This document shows, in pieces, positions 1-8,623 of a DNA stretch of 22,364 nucleotides; position 1 is the stretch's first letter, and each line of letters begins with the position of its first letter. The stretch lies in contig JAEWLS010000007.1 in assembly GCA_023457435.1 (NCBI GenBank), positions 1 through 22,364 on the forward strand. Direction: 5' to 3'. This DNA is from Pseudomonadota bacterium (GTDB lineage Bacteria; Pseudomonadota; Alphaproteobacteria; Rhizobiales; Rhizobiaceae). Under the pieces are notes generated by a model. The model saw nothing but the letters and a program-made list of their open reading frames with translations. It did not search any database and was not told the origin of the DNA. The position numbers and the translations under genes are program-made.

Positions 1-231
1 TGTATGCGGCCTTGCGGCCGCCCGTCCGGTGGTCTGCCCCGCGGCACGCCCCGGCAAGCCGGGCAGCGTGTGGTTCCGAAAGGCCCGGACGTCAGGGCTC
101 AAGGCCCAGCCGCGCTACCGATTGCGCGACCCATCCGGCACCGGCCTTCGCCCGGATACCCGGTGCGCACCCGTCTCCCGTGCGAAGGCGGGGGGATTGT
201 GGGTGCGCTGAGCGTTGTGTGGAAAGAAGAT
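1..231. other. Gene-free stretch, nothing recognised
   Basis: No reading frame in this stretch has a recognisable domain, a ribosome binding site or convincing codon use. The short open frames are arginine- and proline-rich, as expected of random GC-rich DNA. The window edge cuts the region, so it could be the distal part of an intergenic region or of a repeat whose beginning lies outside. Confidence 0.5.
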
Positions 232-518
232 TGCCCCTCACTTGCGATTTCTAAGGTTTAGCCTCCCGACGCCCTGCGGGCTGCTCGGCTAAAGCCTTGA
301 AATCGCTTTCTCTCCCGCAAGGGGAGAGATAAGGCTCTGCACTTTCTTCATCGCAAACCTTCCACGTCGCGCTTTGCACTGAGGTTGCAAGTTCAGCGCT
401 GAGATTGCGGCAGCGGTTATCTCTCCCCTTGCGGGAGAGAAAGGAATTTCAGCATCTTAGCCGAGCAGGCCGGAGGCCGTCCGCGAGGCTAAGTGCTAGA
501 AATTCCAAGTGAGGGGCA
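232..518. repeat. Long imperfect inverted repeat, RIME/MITE-like intergenic element
   Basis: The left arm (232-332) and right arm (417-518) are imperfect reverse complements over about 100 bp, separated by an 84-bp spacer (333-416). Each arm is itself a nested hairpin. In the left arm GCGATTTC (244-251) pairs with GAAATCGC (299-306). In the right arm GGAATTTC (443-450) pairs with GAAATTCC (499-506). Both arms end, facing the spacer, in a CTCTCCC/GGGAGAG mini-hairpin (about 309-327 and 421-439). No transposase frame is present. The shape and the gene-free position resemble the small palindromic intergenic mosaic elements known in rhizobia (RIME type). That family assignment is inferred from general appearance, not from a match. 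Confidence 0.8.
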
Positions 519-524
519 TTCTTG

Positions 525-611
525 CGCCCCCTCCACCACTACGTGGTCCCTTCGGGGCGAGACCAGTGGTCGCCCAGGTCGGGGACCATGCGAAGCATGG
601 TGGAGGGGGCG
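525..611. repeat. Second palindromic repeat element
   Basis: CGCCCCCTCCACCA at 525-538 is repeated in inverted orientation at 598-611, and GGTCCC/GGGACC continue the pairing inward, so the ends can fold into one long stem. Smaller hairpins lie inside: CCATGC-GAA-GCATGG at 586-600 and GACCA-G-TGGTC at 561-571. It begins 6 bp after the larger repeat ends, so the two may form one composite mosaic. Transcripts leaving mur on the minus strand would enter it, and it might act as a terminator, although no T-tract is visible. Confidence 0.7.
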
Positions 612-673
612 GAGGTCTGCACTGACGCCGGCCGCGCGACATCGGCGCCGCCCATTTGCCAGCAATCCCGCGC

Positions 674-1108
674 TTACCCCTTCCTGCGGCGCTTTCTGCC
701 GTAGAGTTCAAGCCGGTGGTGGACGATCTCGTAGCCGAGCTTGCGGGCGATCTCGTCCTGCAGCTCCTCGATGCGCTCGGAGTGGAACTCGATGACGTCG
801 CCGGTGTCGAGATCGATCAGATGGTCGTGGTGCTCGCCCGACGCCTGCTCGAAGCGCGACGGACCACCGGCAAAGGCGTGGCGATGGATCGCCCCCATCG
901 TCTCCAGCAGCTTCATCGTGCGGTAGACGGTCGACAGCGAGATCGACTTGTCGATGGCCACGGCGCGCTGGAAGATCTCGGTGGCGTCCGGGTGGTCGTC
1001 GGTGGCCGACAATATGTCGAGGATGACGCGGCGCGGCCTGGTGATGCGCACGCCGGCGCGGCGCAGCTCGCGCTCATAATCCGGGCGTGAGGGCGGCGAT
1101 TCCGACAT
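674..1108 (-). CDS. mur: Fur-family metalloregulator, manganese-responsive Mur
   Basis: This 144-residue Fur-superfamily repressor has an N-terminal winged helix with recognition-helix motif SLSTVYRTMKLLE (58-70). The C-terminal dimerisation domain contains the metal-binding EHHDHLIDLDTG segment (92-103) and IEFHSERIEELQ (106-117). There are no cysteines, so the CxxC structural zinc site of E. coli Fur is absent, as in the alphaproteobacterial Fur/Mur branch. The gene is divergent from sitABCD, the arrangement of mur in Sinorhizobium, where Mur represses Mn uptake when Mn is sufficient. Mur is therefore preferred over Fur or Zur on context plus sequence. The ATG at 1108 was chosen because homologs begin close to this point. 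An in-frame TTG at 1162 would add 18 residues and would place the start inside the operator. Confidence 0.88.
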   Translation of the reverse strand: MSESPPSRPDYERELRRAGVRITRPRRVILDILSATDDHPDATEIFQRAVAIDKSISLSTVYRTMKLLETMGAIHRHAFAGGPSRFEQASGEHHDHLIDLDTGDVIEFHSERIEELQDEIARKLGYEIVHHRLELYGRKRRRKG

Positions 1109-1123
1109 GAGCCATCTATGGTC

Positions 1124-1178
1124 CAGTTGCGAGCCAGTTGCAAATTCGCGCTCTTCCTGCAAACGCTTCGCAACTGCA
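1124..1178. promoter_or_regulatory. Mur-box-like operator in the mur/sitA divergent region
   Basis: A 21-bp dyad at 1158-1178 begins TGCAAA and ends TGCA, with CGCTTCGCAAC between. Its TGCA...TGCA ends and internal GCTTC resemble the rhizobial Mur-responsive sequence as I remember it, and it does not resemble an AT-rich Zur box. CAGTTGC also occurs twice as a direct repeat 11 bp apart (1124-1130 and 1135-1141) and once inverted inside the dyad (1170-1176). This suggests a second, weaker site one helical turn wide. The dyad ends exactly where the sitA -35 box begins. The mur start is 50 bp away on the other side, so both genes could be controlled from here. Confidence 0.6.
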
Positions 1179-1207
1179 TTGACTTCAGTTTAGAACCGCT
1201 CTAGGTA
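1179..1207 (+). promoter_or_regulatory. Candidate sitABCD promoter
   Basis: TTGACT at 1179-1184 is a good -35 box directly abutting the Mur-box-like dyad. The hexamer 17 bp downstream, TAGGTA at 1202-1207, is a poor -10 match, which is common in alphaproteobacteria. The predicted start of transcription would fall about 30 nt before the sitA ATG. Repressor bound to 1158-1178 would overlap the polymerase site. Confidence 0.45.
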
Positions 1208-1242
1208 TCCGAGCGTCCGAAGTCGTGCACGAAGGCCAGACG

Positions 1243-2154
1243 ATGACCCTGAACCGCCGCAGTCTCCTCGCCTCCGGCGCCGCGCTGGGAGCGACGGCGA
1301 CGCTGCCGCGATGGGTCGGGCGCGCCGCGGCGCAGGACAAGCTCAAGGTCGTCACCACCTTCACCGTGATCGCCGACATCGCCCGCAACGTCGCCGGCGA
1401 AGCGGCGACCGTGGAGTCCATCACCAAGCCCAACGCCGAGATCCACAACTACCAGCCGACGCCGGGCGACATATTGCGTGCGCAGGACGCCGGGCTGGTG
1501 CTGTGGAACGGGCTCAATCTCGAGCAATGGTTCGAGCGCTTCTTCCGCAATTTGCGCGGGGTGGCGAGCGCGGTGGTCTCGGAAGGCGTCGAGCCGATGG
1601 GCATCGCCGAGGGGCCGTATCAGGGAAAGCCCAATCCGCATGCATGGATGTCGCCGACCGACGTGAAGACCTATGTCGACAACATCCGCAAGGCGATGAG
1701 CGCGGCCGATCCCGCCAATGCGGCGGCGTATGACGCGAATGCCAAGGCCTACATCGGCAAGATCGACGAGGTGGCCGGGCCGATCCGCGCTGCGCTCGAC
1801 GGCATACCGCCGGAGCGGCGCTGGCTGGTGACGAGCGAAGGCGCGTTCTCGTATCTGTGCCGCGATTTCGGGCTGAACGAGCTCTACCTCTGGCCGATCA
1901 ACGCCGACAGCCAGGGCACACCGCAGCAGGTGCGGCGCGTCATCGACGCCATGCGGCAGAACAAGATACCGGCGATCTTCTCCGAGAGCACGGTCTCGGC
2001 CGACCCGGCGCAGCAGGTGGCGCGCGAGACCGGCGCGAAATATGGCGGCGTCCTCTATGTCGACTCGCTGTCCGACGAAGGCGGCCCGGTGCCGACCTAT
2101 CTCGACCTGATGCGCGTCACCGCCGAAACGATCGTGAAGGGGCTGGCCGCGTGA
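1243..2154 (+). CDS. sitA: Mn(II)/Fe(II) ABC transporter, substrate-binding protein SitA
   Basis: This 303-residue cluster A-I (TroA/PsaA/SitA) metal-binding protein delivers Mn2+, possibly Fe2+, to the SitBCD membrane complex. Likely ligands are H68 (EIHNYQ), H133 (NPHAWM), E199 (TSEGAF) and D274 (YVDSL). This His/His/Glu/Asp set is typical of the Mn/Fe group. ZnuA-type zinc proteins have a third His and a His-rich loop, absent here. The N-terminus carries a twin-arginine motif (NRRSLL, residues 4-9), a hydrophobic stretch and a likely AAA-Q cleavage near residue 30, so export may be through Tat. The ATG at 1243 has GAAGG 7 nt upstream. An in-frame GTG at 1225 would add six residues and lacks a good site. 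It is the first gene of the sit operon. Confidence 0.93.
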   Translation: MTLNRRSLLASGAALGATATLPRWVGRAAAQDKLKVVTTFTVIADIARNVAGEAATVESITKPNAEIHNYQPTPGDILRAQDAGLVLWNGLNLEQWFERFFRNLRGVASAVVSEGVEPMGIAEGPYQGKPNPHAWMSPTDVKTYVDNIRKAMSAADPANAAAYDANAKAYIGKIDEVAGPIRAALDGIPPERRWLVTSEGAFSYLCRDFGLNELYLWPINADSQGTPQQVRRVIDAMRQNKIPAIFSESTVSADPAQQVARETGAKYGGVLYVDSLSDEGGPVPTYLDLMRVTAETIVKGLAA

Positions 2155-3047
2155 ACGCGCCGATGACGCCGCAGGCGACTGGGCTGGCAGTCGACGGCGT
2201 CGCCGTCACCTATCGCAACGGCAATACGGCGCTGAAGGACGCCACCTTCGCCCTGCCGGCAGGCACGATCACCGCGCTCGTCGGCGTCAACGGCTCGGGC
2301 AAGTCGACGCTGTTCAAGGCGATCATGGGCTTCGTGCCGCTGGCGCGCGGCAGCGTCTCGATCTTCGGCGAGCCGGCCGGCCGGGCGCTGAAGCGCAACA
2401 TCGTCGCCTACGTCCCGCAGGCCGAGCAGGTCGACTGGGATTTCCCGGTGCTGGTCGAGGACGTGGTGATGATGGGCCGCTACGGCCACATGAACTTCCT
2501 GCGCATGGCCTCGGCCAGGGACCGCGACATGGTCGACCAGGCGCTGGCCCGCGTCGGCATGGGCGAGTTCCGCAAGCGGCAGATCGGCGAACTTTCCGGC
2601 GGGCAGAAGAAGCGCGTCTTCCTTGCCCGCGCGCTGGCCCAGGAGGGCCGCGTCATCCTGCTCGACGAGCCGTTCACCGGCGTCGACGTCAAGACCGAGG
2701 AGGCGATCGTCACGCTGCTGGCGGAGCTGCGTACGGAGGGGCGCATCATGCTCGTCTCGACGCACAATCTCGGCAGCGTGCCGCGCTTCTGCGACCGCGC
2801 CGTGCTGCTCGCGGACCGGCGCGTGCTGGCAAGCGGGCCGACGGCGGAGGTGTTCACGCAGGGCAATCTGCAGGTCGCCTTCGGCGGCGTGCTGCGCGCC
2901 TTCACGCTCGGCGGCGCCGACCTGCACGAGGATGCGCACGCAGACAGCCGCGCGCTGACGGTGCTGACCGACGACGAGCATCCACTGGTCTTCTATGGCG
3001 ACCAGCAGCGGCAGCGCGAGGGGCGTCCGGAGGATCGCGGCGAATGA
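2151..3047 (+). CDS. sitB: Mn(II)/Fe(II) ABC transporter, ATP-binding protein SitB
   Basis: This 298-residue cytoplasmic ATPase powers the SitCD permease. It shows Walker A GVNGSGKST (45-53), the ABC signature LSGGQ (148-152), Walker B VILLDEP (168-174) and the switch histidine in STHNL (H205). After the ATPase core there is a C-terminal tail of about 40 residues that is acidic and contains several histidines, ending in a charged Arg/Glu-rich stretch. I take this as normal for rhizobial SitB. The GTG start at 2151 overlaps the sitA stop by 4 nt (GTGA) and has GAAGGGG about 8 nt upstream. An ATG at 2163 is an alternative start. The overlap implies translational coupling. Confidence 0.92.
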   Translation: MNAPMTPQATGLAVDGVAVTYRNGNTALKDATFALPAGTITALVGVNGSGKSTLFKAIMGFVPLARGSVSIFGEPAGRALKRNIVAYVPQAEQVDWDFPVLVEDVVMMGRYGHMNFLRMASARDRDMVDQALARVGMGEFRKRQIGELSGGQKKRVFLARALAQEGRVILLDEPFTGVDVKTEEAIVTLLAELRTEGRIMLVSTHNLGSVPRFCDRAVLLADRRVLASGPTAEVFTQGNLQVAFGGVLRAFTLGGADLHEDAHADSRALTVLTDDEHPLVFYGDQQRQREGRPEDRGE

Positions 3048-3901
3048 GCGTGCTGCTCGAGCCGTTCGGCTATTCCTACATGGTCAACGCCATGTGGGTC
3101 TCGGCGCTGGTCGGCGGCGTATGCGCCTTCCTGTCGGCGTACCTGATGCTGAAGGGCTGGTCGCTGATCGGCGACGCGCTCAGCCACGCCATCGTGCCGG
3201 GCGTCGCCGGCGCCTACATGCTCGGCCTGCCGTTCTCGCTCGGCGCATTCATCGCCGGCGGCCTGGCGGCGGGCTCGATGCTATTCCTCAACCAGCGCAC
3301 CAAGCTGCGCGAGGACGCGATCATCGGGCTGATCTTCTCGTCATTCTTCGGGCTCGGGCTGTTCATGGTGTCGCTCAACCCGACGGCGGTGAACATCCAG
3401 ACCATCGTGCTGGGCAACATCCTGGCGATCACCCCCTCCGACACGATCCAGCTGGTGATCATCGCGGCGGTGACCTTCGTCGTCATGGCGGCCAAGTGGA
3501 AGGACATGATGGTGGCCTTCTTCGACGAGACGCATGCGCGCTCGGTCGGCATCAACCCGGTGGCGCTGCGCATCGTGTTCTTCACGCTGCTGGCGGCGAG
3601 CACGGTCGCCGCGCTGCAGACCGTCGGCGCGTTCCTCGTCATCGCCATGGTGGTGACGCCCGGCGCGACCGCCTACCTGCTCACCGACCGGTTCGGCCGT
3701 CTCATCATACTCTCGATCGCCATCGGCACGCTGACCAGCTTCATCGGCGCCTATGCCAGCTTCTTCCTCGACGGCGCGACCGGCGGCATCATCGTCGTGC
3801 TGCAGACCCTGGTGTTTCTCGCGGCCTTCGTGTTCGCGCCGAAGCACGGATGGCTGGCGGCACGCGGCAAGGCGCGCGCGGCGCTGGAGGCGTCCGCATG
3901 A
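3044..3901 (+). CDS. sitC: Mn(II)/Fe(II) ABC transporter, permease SitC
   Basis: This 285-residue inner-membrane permease belongs to the ABC-3 (ZnuB/TroC/SitC) family and has about eight hydrophobic spans. The conserved LKGWSLIGDALSHAIVPG block follows the first span, and the C-terminal half carries the family stretch VGAFLVIAMVVTPGATAYLL. The ATG at 3044 overlaps the sitB stop (ATGA) and has GGAGG about 10 nt upstream. It presumably pairs with SitD to form the translocation channel. The two permeases are clearly paralogous: the same LKGWSL-GDA-SHA motif recurs in SitD. Confidence 0.92.
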   Translation: MSVLLEPFGYSYMVNAMWVSALVGGVCAFLSAYLMLKGWSLIGDALSHAIVPGVAGAYMLGLPFSLGAFIAGGLAAGSMLFLNQRTKLREDAIIGLIFSSFFGLGLFMVSLNPTAVNIQTIVLGNILAITPSDTIQLVIIAAVTFVVMAAKWKDMMVAFFDETHARSVGINPVALRIVFFTLLAASTVAALQTVGAFLVIAMVVTPGATAYLLTDRFGRLIILSIAIGTLTSFIGAYASFFLDGATGGIIVVLQTLVFLAAFVFAPKHGWLAARGKARAALEASA

Positions 3902-4727
3902 TCGAGCTGATGCTTCTGCCGCTGCAACTGCCGTTCATGCAGCAGGCGCTGCTGGTCGCGGCGCTGGCGGCGCTGCCGATGGGGCTCTTGTCGCCGTTCA
4001 TGGTGCTGAAGGGCTGGTCGCTGATGGGCGATGCGATCAGCCACGCGGTGCTGCCGGGCATCGTGCTCGCCTACCTCGCAGGCGTGCCGCTCGCTGCCGG
4101 CGCGTTCGCCGCCGGCATGGGCTGCGCGCTGCTGACCGGCTTTCTCAAGGAGAACAGCCGCATCAAGGAGGACACGGTGATGGGCGTGGTGTTCTCCGGC
4201 ATGTTCGCGGCGGGATTCGTGCTCTACATCGCCATCAGCACCGACATCCACCTCGACCATATCCTGTTCGGCGACATACTCGGCGCGGCGTGGGAGGATC
4301 TGATCCAGAGCGGCGTCATCGCGGCACTGGTCGGCGCGGCGGTGCTGGCATTCCGTCGCGACCTGACGGTGCACGCCTTCGACGCGCAGCACGCGGCGGC
4401 GATCGGGCTGCCGGTGCGGCTCCTGCATTACGGGCTGCTGGCGATGATCGCGCTGACAATCGTCGGGGCGCTGCAGGCGGTCGGCATCGTGCTGTCGATC
4501 GCGCTGCTGATCGCGCCGGGATCGATCGCCTTCCTGCTGACGCGGCGGTTCGAGCGCATGCTGGCGCTGTCGGTGGCGATCGCGGTCGTCTCGGCCATCG
4601 TCGGCGTCTATGCGAGCTTCTTCATCGACTCGGCGCCGGCGCCGACCATCGTGCTGCTGATGACGATCCAGTTCGTCGCCGCTTTCGCGTGGAGCCAGAT
4701 CAGGGACAGGCGCGTGGTCGAAAGGGC

Positions 4728-4731
<4 letters not shown>
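3898..4731 (+). CDS. sitD: Mn(II)/Fe(II) ABC transporter, permease SitD
   Basis: This 277-residue ABC-3 family permease is the second half of the SitCD channel. It has the LKGWSLMGDAISHAVLPG block near residues 38-55, later hydrophobic spans including GALQAVGIVLSIALLIAPGS, and a short basic cytoplasmic tail (IRDRRVVERA). The ATG at 3898 overlaps the sitC stop by 4 nt, with GGAGG 7 nt upstream. The frame is also open far upstream, but only this start fits the family length and the ribosome binding site. Its stop codon overlaps the stop codon of the convergent livF gene, so there is no intergenic terminator. Confidence 0.92.
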
Positions 4732-6176
<1,445 letters not shown>

Positions 6177-6189
<13 letters not shown>

Positions 6190-7154
6190 CTGAGCCACCT
6201 TTCGCGGATCGTGCCGAGCAGGCCCTTCGGGAAGAACAGGATGAGCAGTACCAGCGCCACGCCGACGATGCCGAGATAGGAGATGTCCCAGTCGGGGAAG
6301 TTGCGGTTGAGCAAGTCGTTGGAGAGGTCGGTGAGGTAGTACATGGCGAGCGTGCCGACGAGCGGCCCAAGCACGGTCGCGGCGCCGCCGACCAGCACCC
6401 ACAAAAGCGGCAGTATCGAATAGGCGGTGGCGGCGAAGCCGGCGCCGAGATAGCCGAAGAGAAGCGCGTAGGCCGCGCCGGACATGGCCGACAGCGTGCC
6501 GGAGACGACGATTGCTACGAGCTTGGCACGGAACACGTCGTAGCCAAGCATGCGCGTGCGCTCCTCGTTCTCGCGGATGGCGACCAGCACGCGGCCGACG
6601 GGCGAGCGCACCAGCGCGAGCGTGACGAACAGGACGCAAGCAAAGAGGAAGAGGGCGGCGAAATAGCGCGTCGTCGGATCGGTGAGGTCGAGCGGGCCGA
6701 TGGCGCGCGCCGACTGCTGCAGCGTGAGACCCTCCTCGCCGCGCGTCCAATTGCCGAACCAGAGCGACAGCAGGTAGGCGACCTGTCCGAACATCATGGT
6801 GACGATCATGAAGGCGACGCCGGCGGTGCGCAGCGCCAGCAGGCCGATGCCGAGCGCCAGAACCGCGCCGCAGACCATGCCGAAGGCGAAGGCGGGCAGG
6901 ACCGGCCAGCCGAGGTGATAGACGGTCAATCCCGCACCGTACATGCCCGCGGCGAAGAACATCGCGTGGCCTAGGCTGAGCAGCCCGACATAGCCGAACA
7001 GCAGATTGTACCCCATGGCGAAGATCGCCAGCACCAGGATGCGCGAGACGATGCCGTGATGATAGGCGGGCAGCACGAACTGGGCGGCGAAGAGCAGCGC
7101 GATCACCGCGAGGTGGAGGGCGAGCGCGCGCCGGCCGACGGCTGAAAAGCTCAT
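6177..7154 (-). CDS. livM: HAAT-type ABC transporter, permease LivM
   Basis: This 325-residue inner-membrane permease of the LivM family has about 8-10 hydrophobic spans. Family blocks are NLLFGYVGLLSLGHAMFF near the N-terminus, the cytoplasmic coupling region VAIRENEERTRMLGYDVFRAKL, and the C-terminal GGAATVLGPLVG. It ends in FFPKGLLGTIRERWLRWLP, which is typical of the family. The ATG at 7154 overlaps the livH stop by 4 nt (ATGA). It is expected to dimerise with LivH to form the channel for a branched-chain amino acid, amide or urea-like substrate. Confidence 0.9.
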
Positions 7155-8032
7155 CGCGGCGCGGTCCCGAACAGGCCCTGCGGCCTGAACACCAGCACGA
7201 GCGCGACCGCCGATGTGGCGATGATCTTGGCGAGCGTCGGCGAGAAGAAGACCGACAGGATGCCGTCCGACAGGCCGACGAGGAGAGCCGCAACCACGGT
7301 GCCGCGCAGCGAGCCGAGGCCGCCGATGATGACGACTATGAAGGAGAGGAGAAGCGGATCGTGGCCCATCAGGTAATGCGCCTGCTGGATCGGCACGACC
7401 AGCACGGCGGCGACGGCGGCCAGCATCGCGCCGGCCGCGAAGACGCCGGCATAGACGCGGTCGACCGGGATCCCGAAGGCGGTTGCGGTCTCGCGGTCGT
7501 ATTGCGTGGCGCGCATGATCAGGCCGATCCTGGTACGCGTCAGTACGAACCAGGTGAGACCGAGCAGCACCAGCGAGGCGCCGACGACCGAAAGCTTGTA
7601 GGCCGAATAGCCGAACCATGGCAGCTGCAGGCGGACATTGTAGGGCGGAACGACGGGCCGCGCATCCGGTCCGTAGAAGGTGAGCGCGGCCTGCTGGAGG
7701 ATGTAGAGGAGGCCGATCGTGGCGACGATGGTCGCTTCCGGATTGTATTCGAGCCGGCGCAGGACCAGCCGCTCCGACAGGAGGGCGAAGAGGCCGACCA
7801 CCACGGGGGCAACAACCAGCGCGGCTGCGAAGCCCAGCGCCGGGTGGCCGGAAACAGCATTGGTGACACCCCAGGCGACGACAGCGCCAAGCATGAAGAA
7901 CTCGCCATGGGCGACGTTGACGACGCGCATGACGCCAAAGACCAGCGACAGGCCGAGTGCGGTCAGCGCCAGCACCGCCGCCATGACGAGACCTTCGAGC
8001 GAGGCGAGCAGGAGATAGGGACCGAAGGCCAT
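7151..8032 (-). CDS. livH: HAAT-type ABC transporter, permease LivH
   Basis: This 293-residue inner-membrane permease has the LivH hallmark VMRVVNVAHGEFFMLGA near residues 34-50. It also has the coupling region RIGLIMRATQYDRETATAFG and the C-terminal IIGGLGSLRGTVVAALLVG. Its ATG lies only 3 nt after the stop of the upstream toxin gene. No convincing Shine-Dalgarno sequence precedes it; the best is a GGAC within the toxin's Asp-rich 3' end. Translation therefore probably depends on ribosomes finishing the toxin gene. In most liv operons the binding-protein gene or another permease occupies this upstream position, so the arrangement is unusual. Confidence 0.9.
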   Translation of the reverse strand: MAFGPYLLLASLEGLVMAAVLALTALGLSLVFGVMRVVNVAHGEFFMLGAVVAWGVTNAVSGHPALGFAAALVVAPVVVGLFALLSERLVLRRLEYNPEATIVATIGLLYILQQAALTFYGPDARPVVPPYNVRLQLPWFGYSAYKLSVVGASLVLLGLTWFVLTRTRIGLIMRATQYDRETATAFGIPVDRVYAGVFAAGAMLAAVAAVLVVPIQQAHYLMGHDPLLLSFIVVIIGGLGSLRGTVVAALLVGLSDGILSVFFSPTLAKIIATSAVALVLVFRPQGLFGTAPR

Positions 8033-8035
8033 GCG

Positions 8036-8326
8036 TCAGTCGTCGTCCGTCATAGGTGGCCACTGGCGGGCGGTGTGGACGAGCGCCACGATCTGCACCT
8101 CGTCCACGAGGACTTGATAGACCAGACGGTAGCTCGGATGCGGAATAGTTTCACGTGTCCCCGGCAAGGCACCCTGACGTCCCATGAACGGTTGGTGCGC
8201 CAGGTAGGAGACCGACTTCTCGATCCGGACTTTCATCTTTCTGGCAGCGGCCGGATCATCGGCGCGGATATAGGACAGAATTTCGCGAAGATGCTTTTTC
8301 GCCGTGTCCGTCCAGACCAGCCTCAC
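8036..8326 (-). CDS. RelE/ParE-family toxin
   Basis: This 96-residue basic protein of the RelE/ParE superfamily acts either as an mRNA interferase or as a gyrase inhibitor; sequence alone does not settle which. It begins MRLVWTDTAKKHLREILSYI and has central IPHPSYRLVYQVLVDEVQIV. The end HTARQWPP is a common C-terminal pattern of this group. The GTG start at 8326 overlaps the antitoxin stop by 4 nt (GTGA), the usual coupling in such pairs. The gene is complete, with no frameshift or truncation visible. Its stop lies 3 nt upstream of livH, so it is physically part of the liv operon. Confidence 0.85.
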   Translation of the reverse strand: MRLVWTDTAKKHLREILSYIRADDPAAARKMKVRIEKSVSYLAHQPFMGRQGALPGTRETIPHPSYRLVYQVLVDEVQIVALVHTARQWPPMTDDD

Positions 8327-8610
8327 GCAGCTTTCGCCTTGCGGGTCTGGCGCTTCTCCCCGTCGAGGAGGTCGTCCATCTCCGACATAACGTCCTCGTG
8401 GCTATGCACTCGGCCGGCCGCAATTTCCGCGCGGGAACGCTCGACCTTGCCGCGCAACCACTCAAGGTAGACATGATCCTGCTGGACATAGTCGCGCATG
8501 AACTCGCGAACGAGCTGCGATGCCGGTCGATGGGCACGTTTCGCAGCCGCCATGAAGGCGTCGCGCAGCTCGGGCTCGAGCTTCATGGTGAAGACGGCTT
8601 CCTTTGCCAT
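8323..8610 (-). CDS. Ribbon-helix-helix antitoxin
   Basis: This 95-residue protein has the plan of a type II antitoxin. The N-terminal ribbon-helix-helix DNA-binding domain is VFTMKLEPELRDAFMAAAKR, followed by HRPASQLVREFMRDYV (about residues 6-42). The charged C-terminal part (43-95) would wrap and neutralise the toxin. The ATG at 8610 has a strong AAGGAG a few nt upstream. The frame remains open much further upstream in livK's antisense-frame neighbourhood, but homology and ribosome binding site both fix this start. A perfect 32-bp palindrome lies just upstream and is the obvious autoregulatory operator. Relatives are usually annotated as CopG/RHH or ParD-like. No specific symbol is assigned. 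Confidence 0.82.
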   Translation of the reverse strand: MAKEAVFTMKLEPELRDAFMAAAKRAHRPASQLVREFMRDYVQQDHVYLEWLRGKVERSRAEIAAGRVHSHEDVMSEMDDLLDGEKRQTRKAKAA

Positions 8611-8623
8611 GGCGTTCTCCTTA

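Noticed and set aside
4..261. Small plus-strand frames at the left edge
   Set aside because: No homology, no ribosome binding site, and the end runs into the palindromic repeat.
232..611. Possible CRISPR array or IS element
   Set aside because: Repeats are inverted, not direct, there are no regular spacers, and no transposase or cas gene is nearby.
674..1162. Longer Mur starting at TTG 1162
   Set aside because: The extra 18 residues are not part of the Fur fold, and the start would lie in the Mur-box-like dyad. The ATG at 1108 fits the family.
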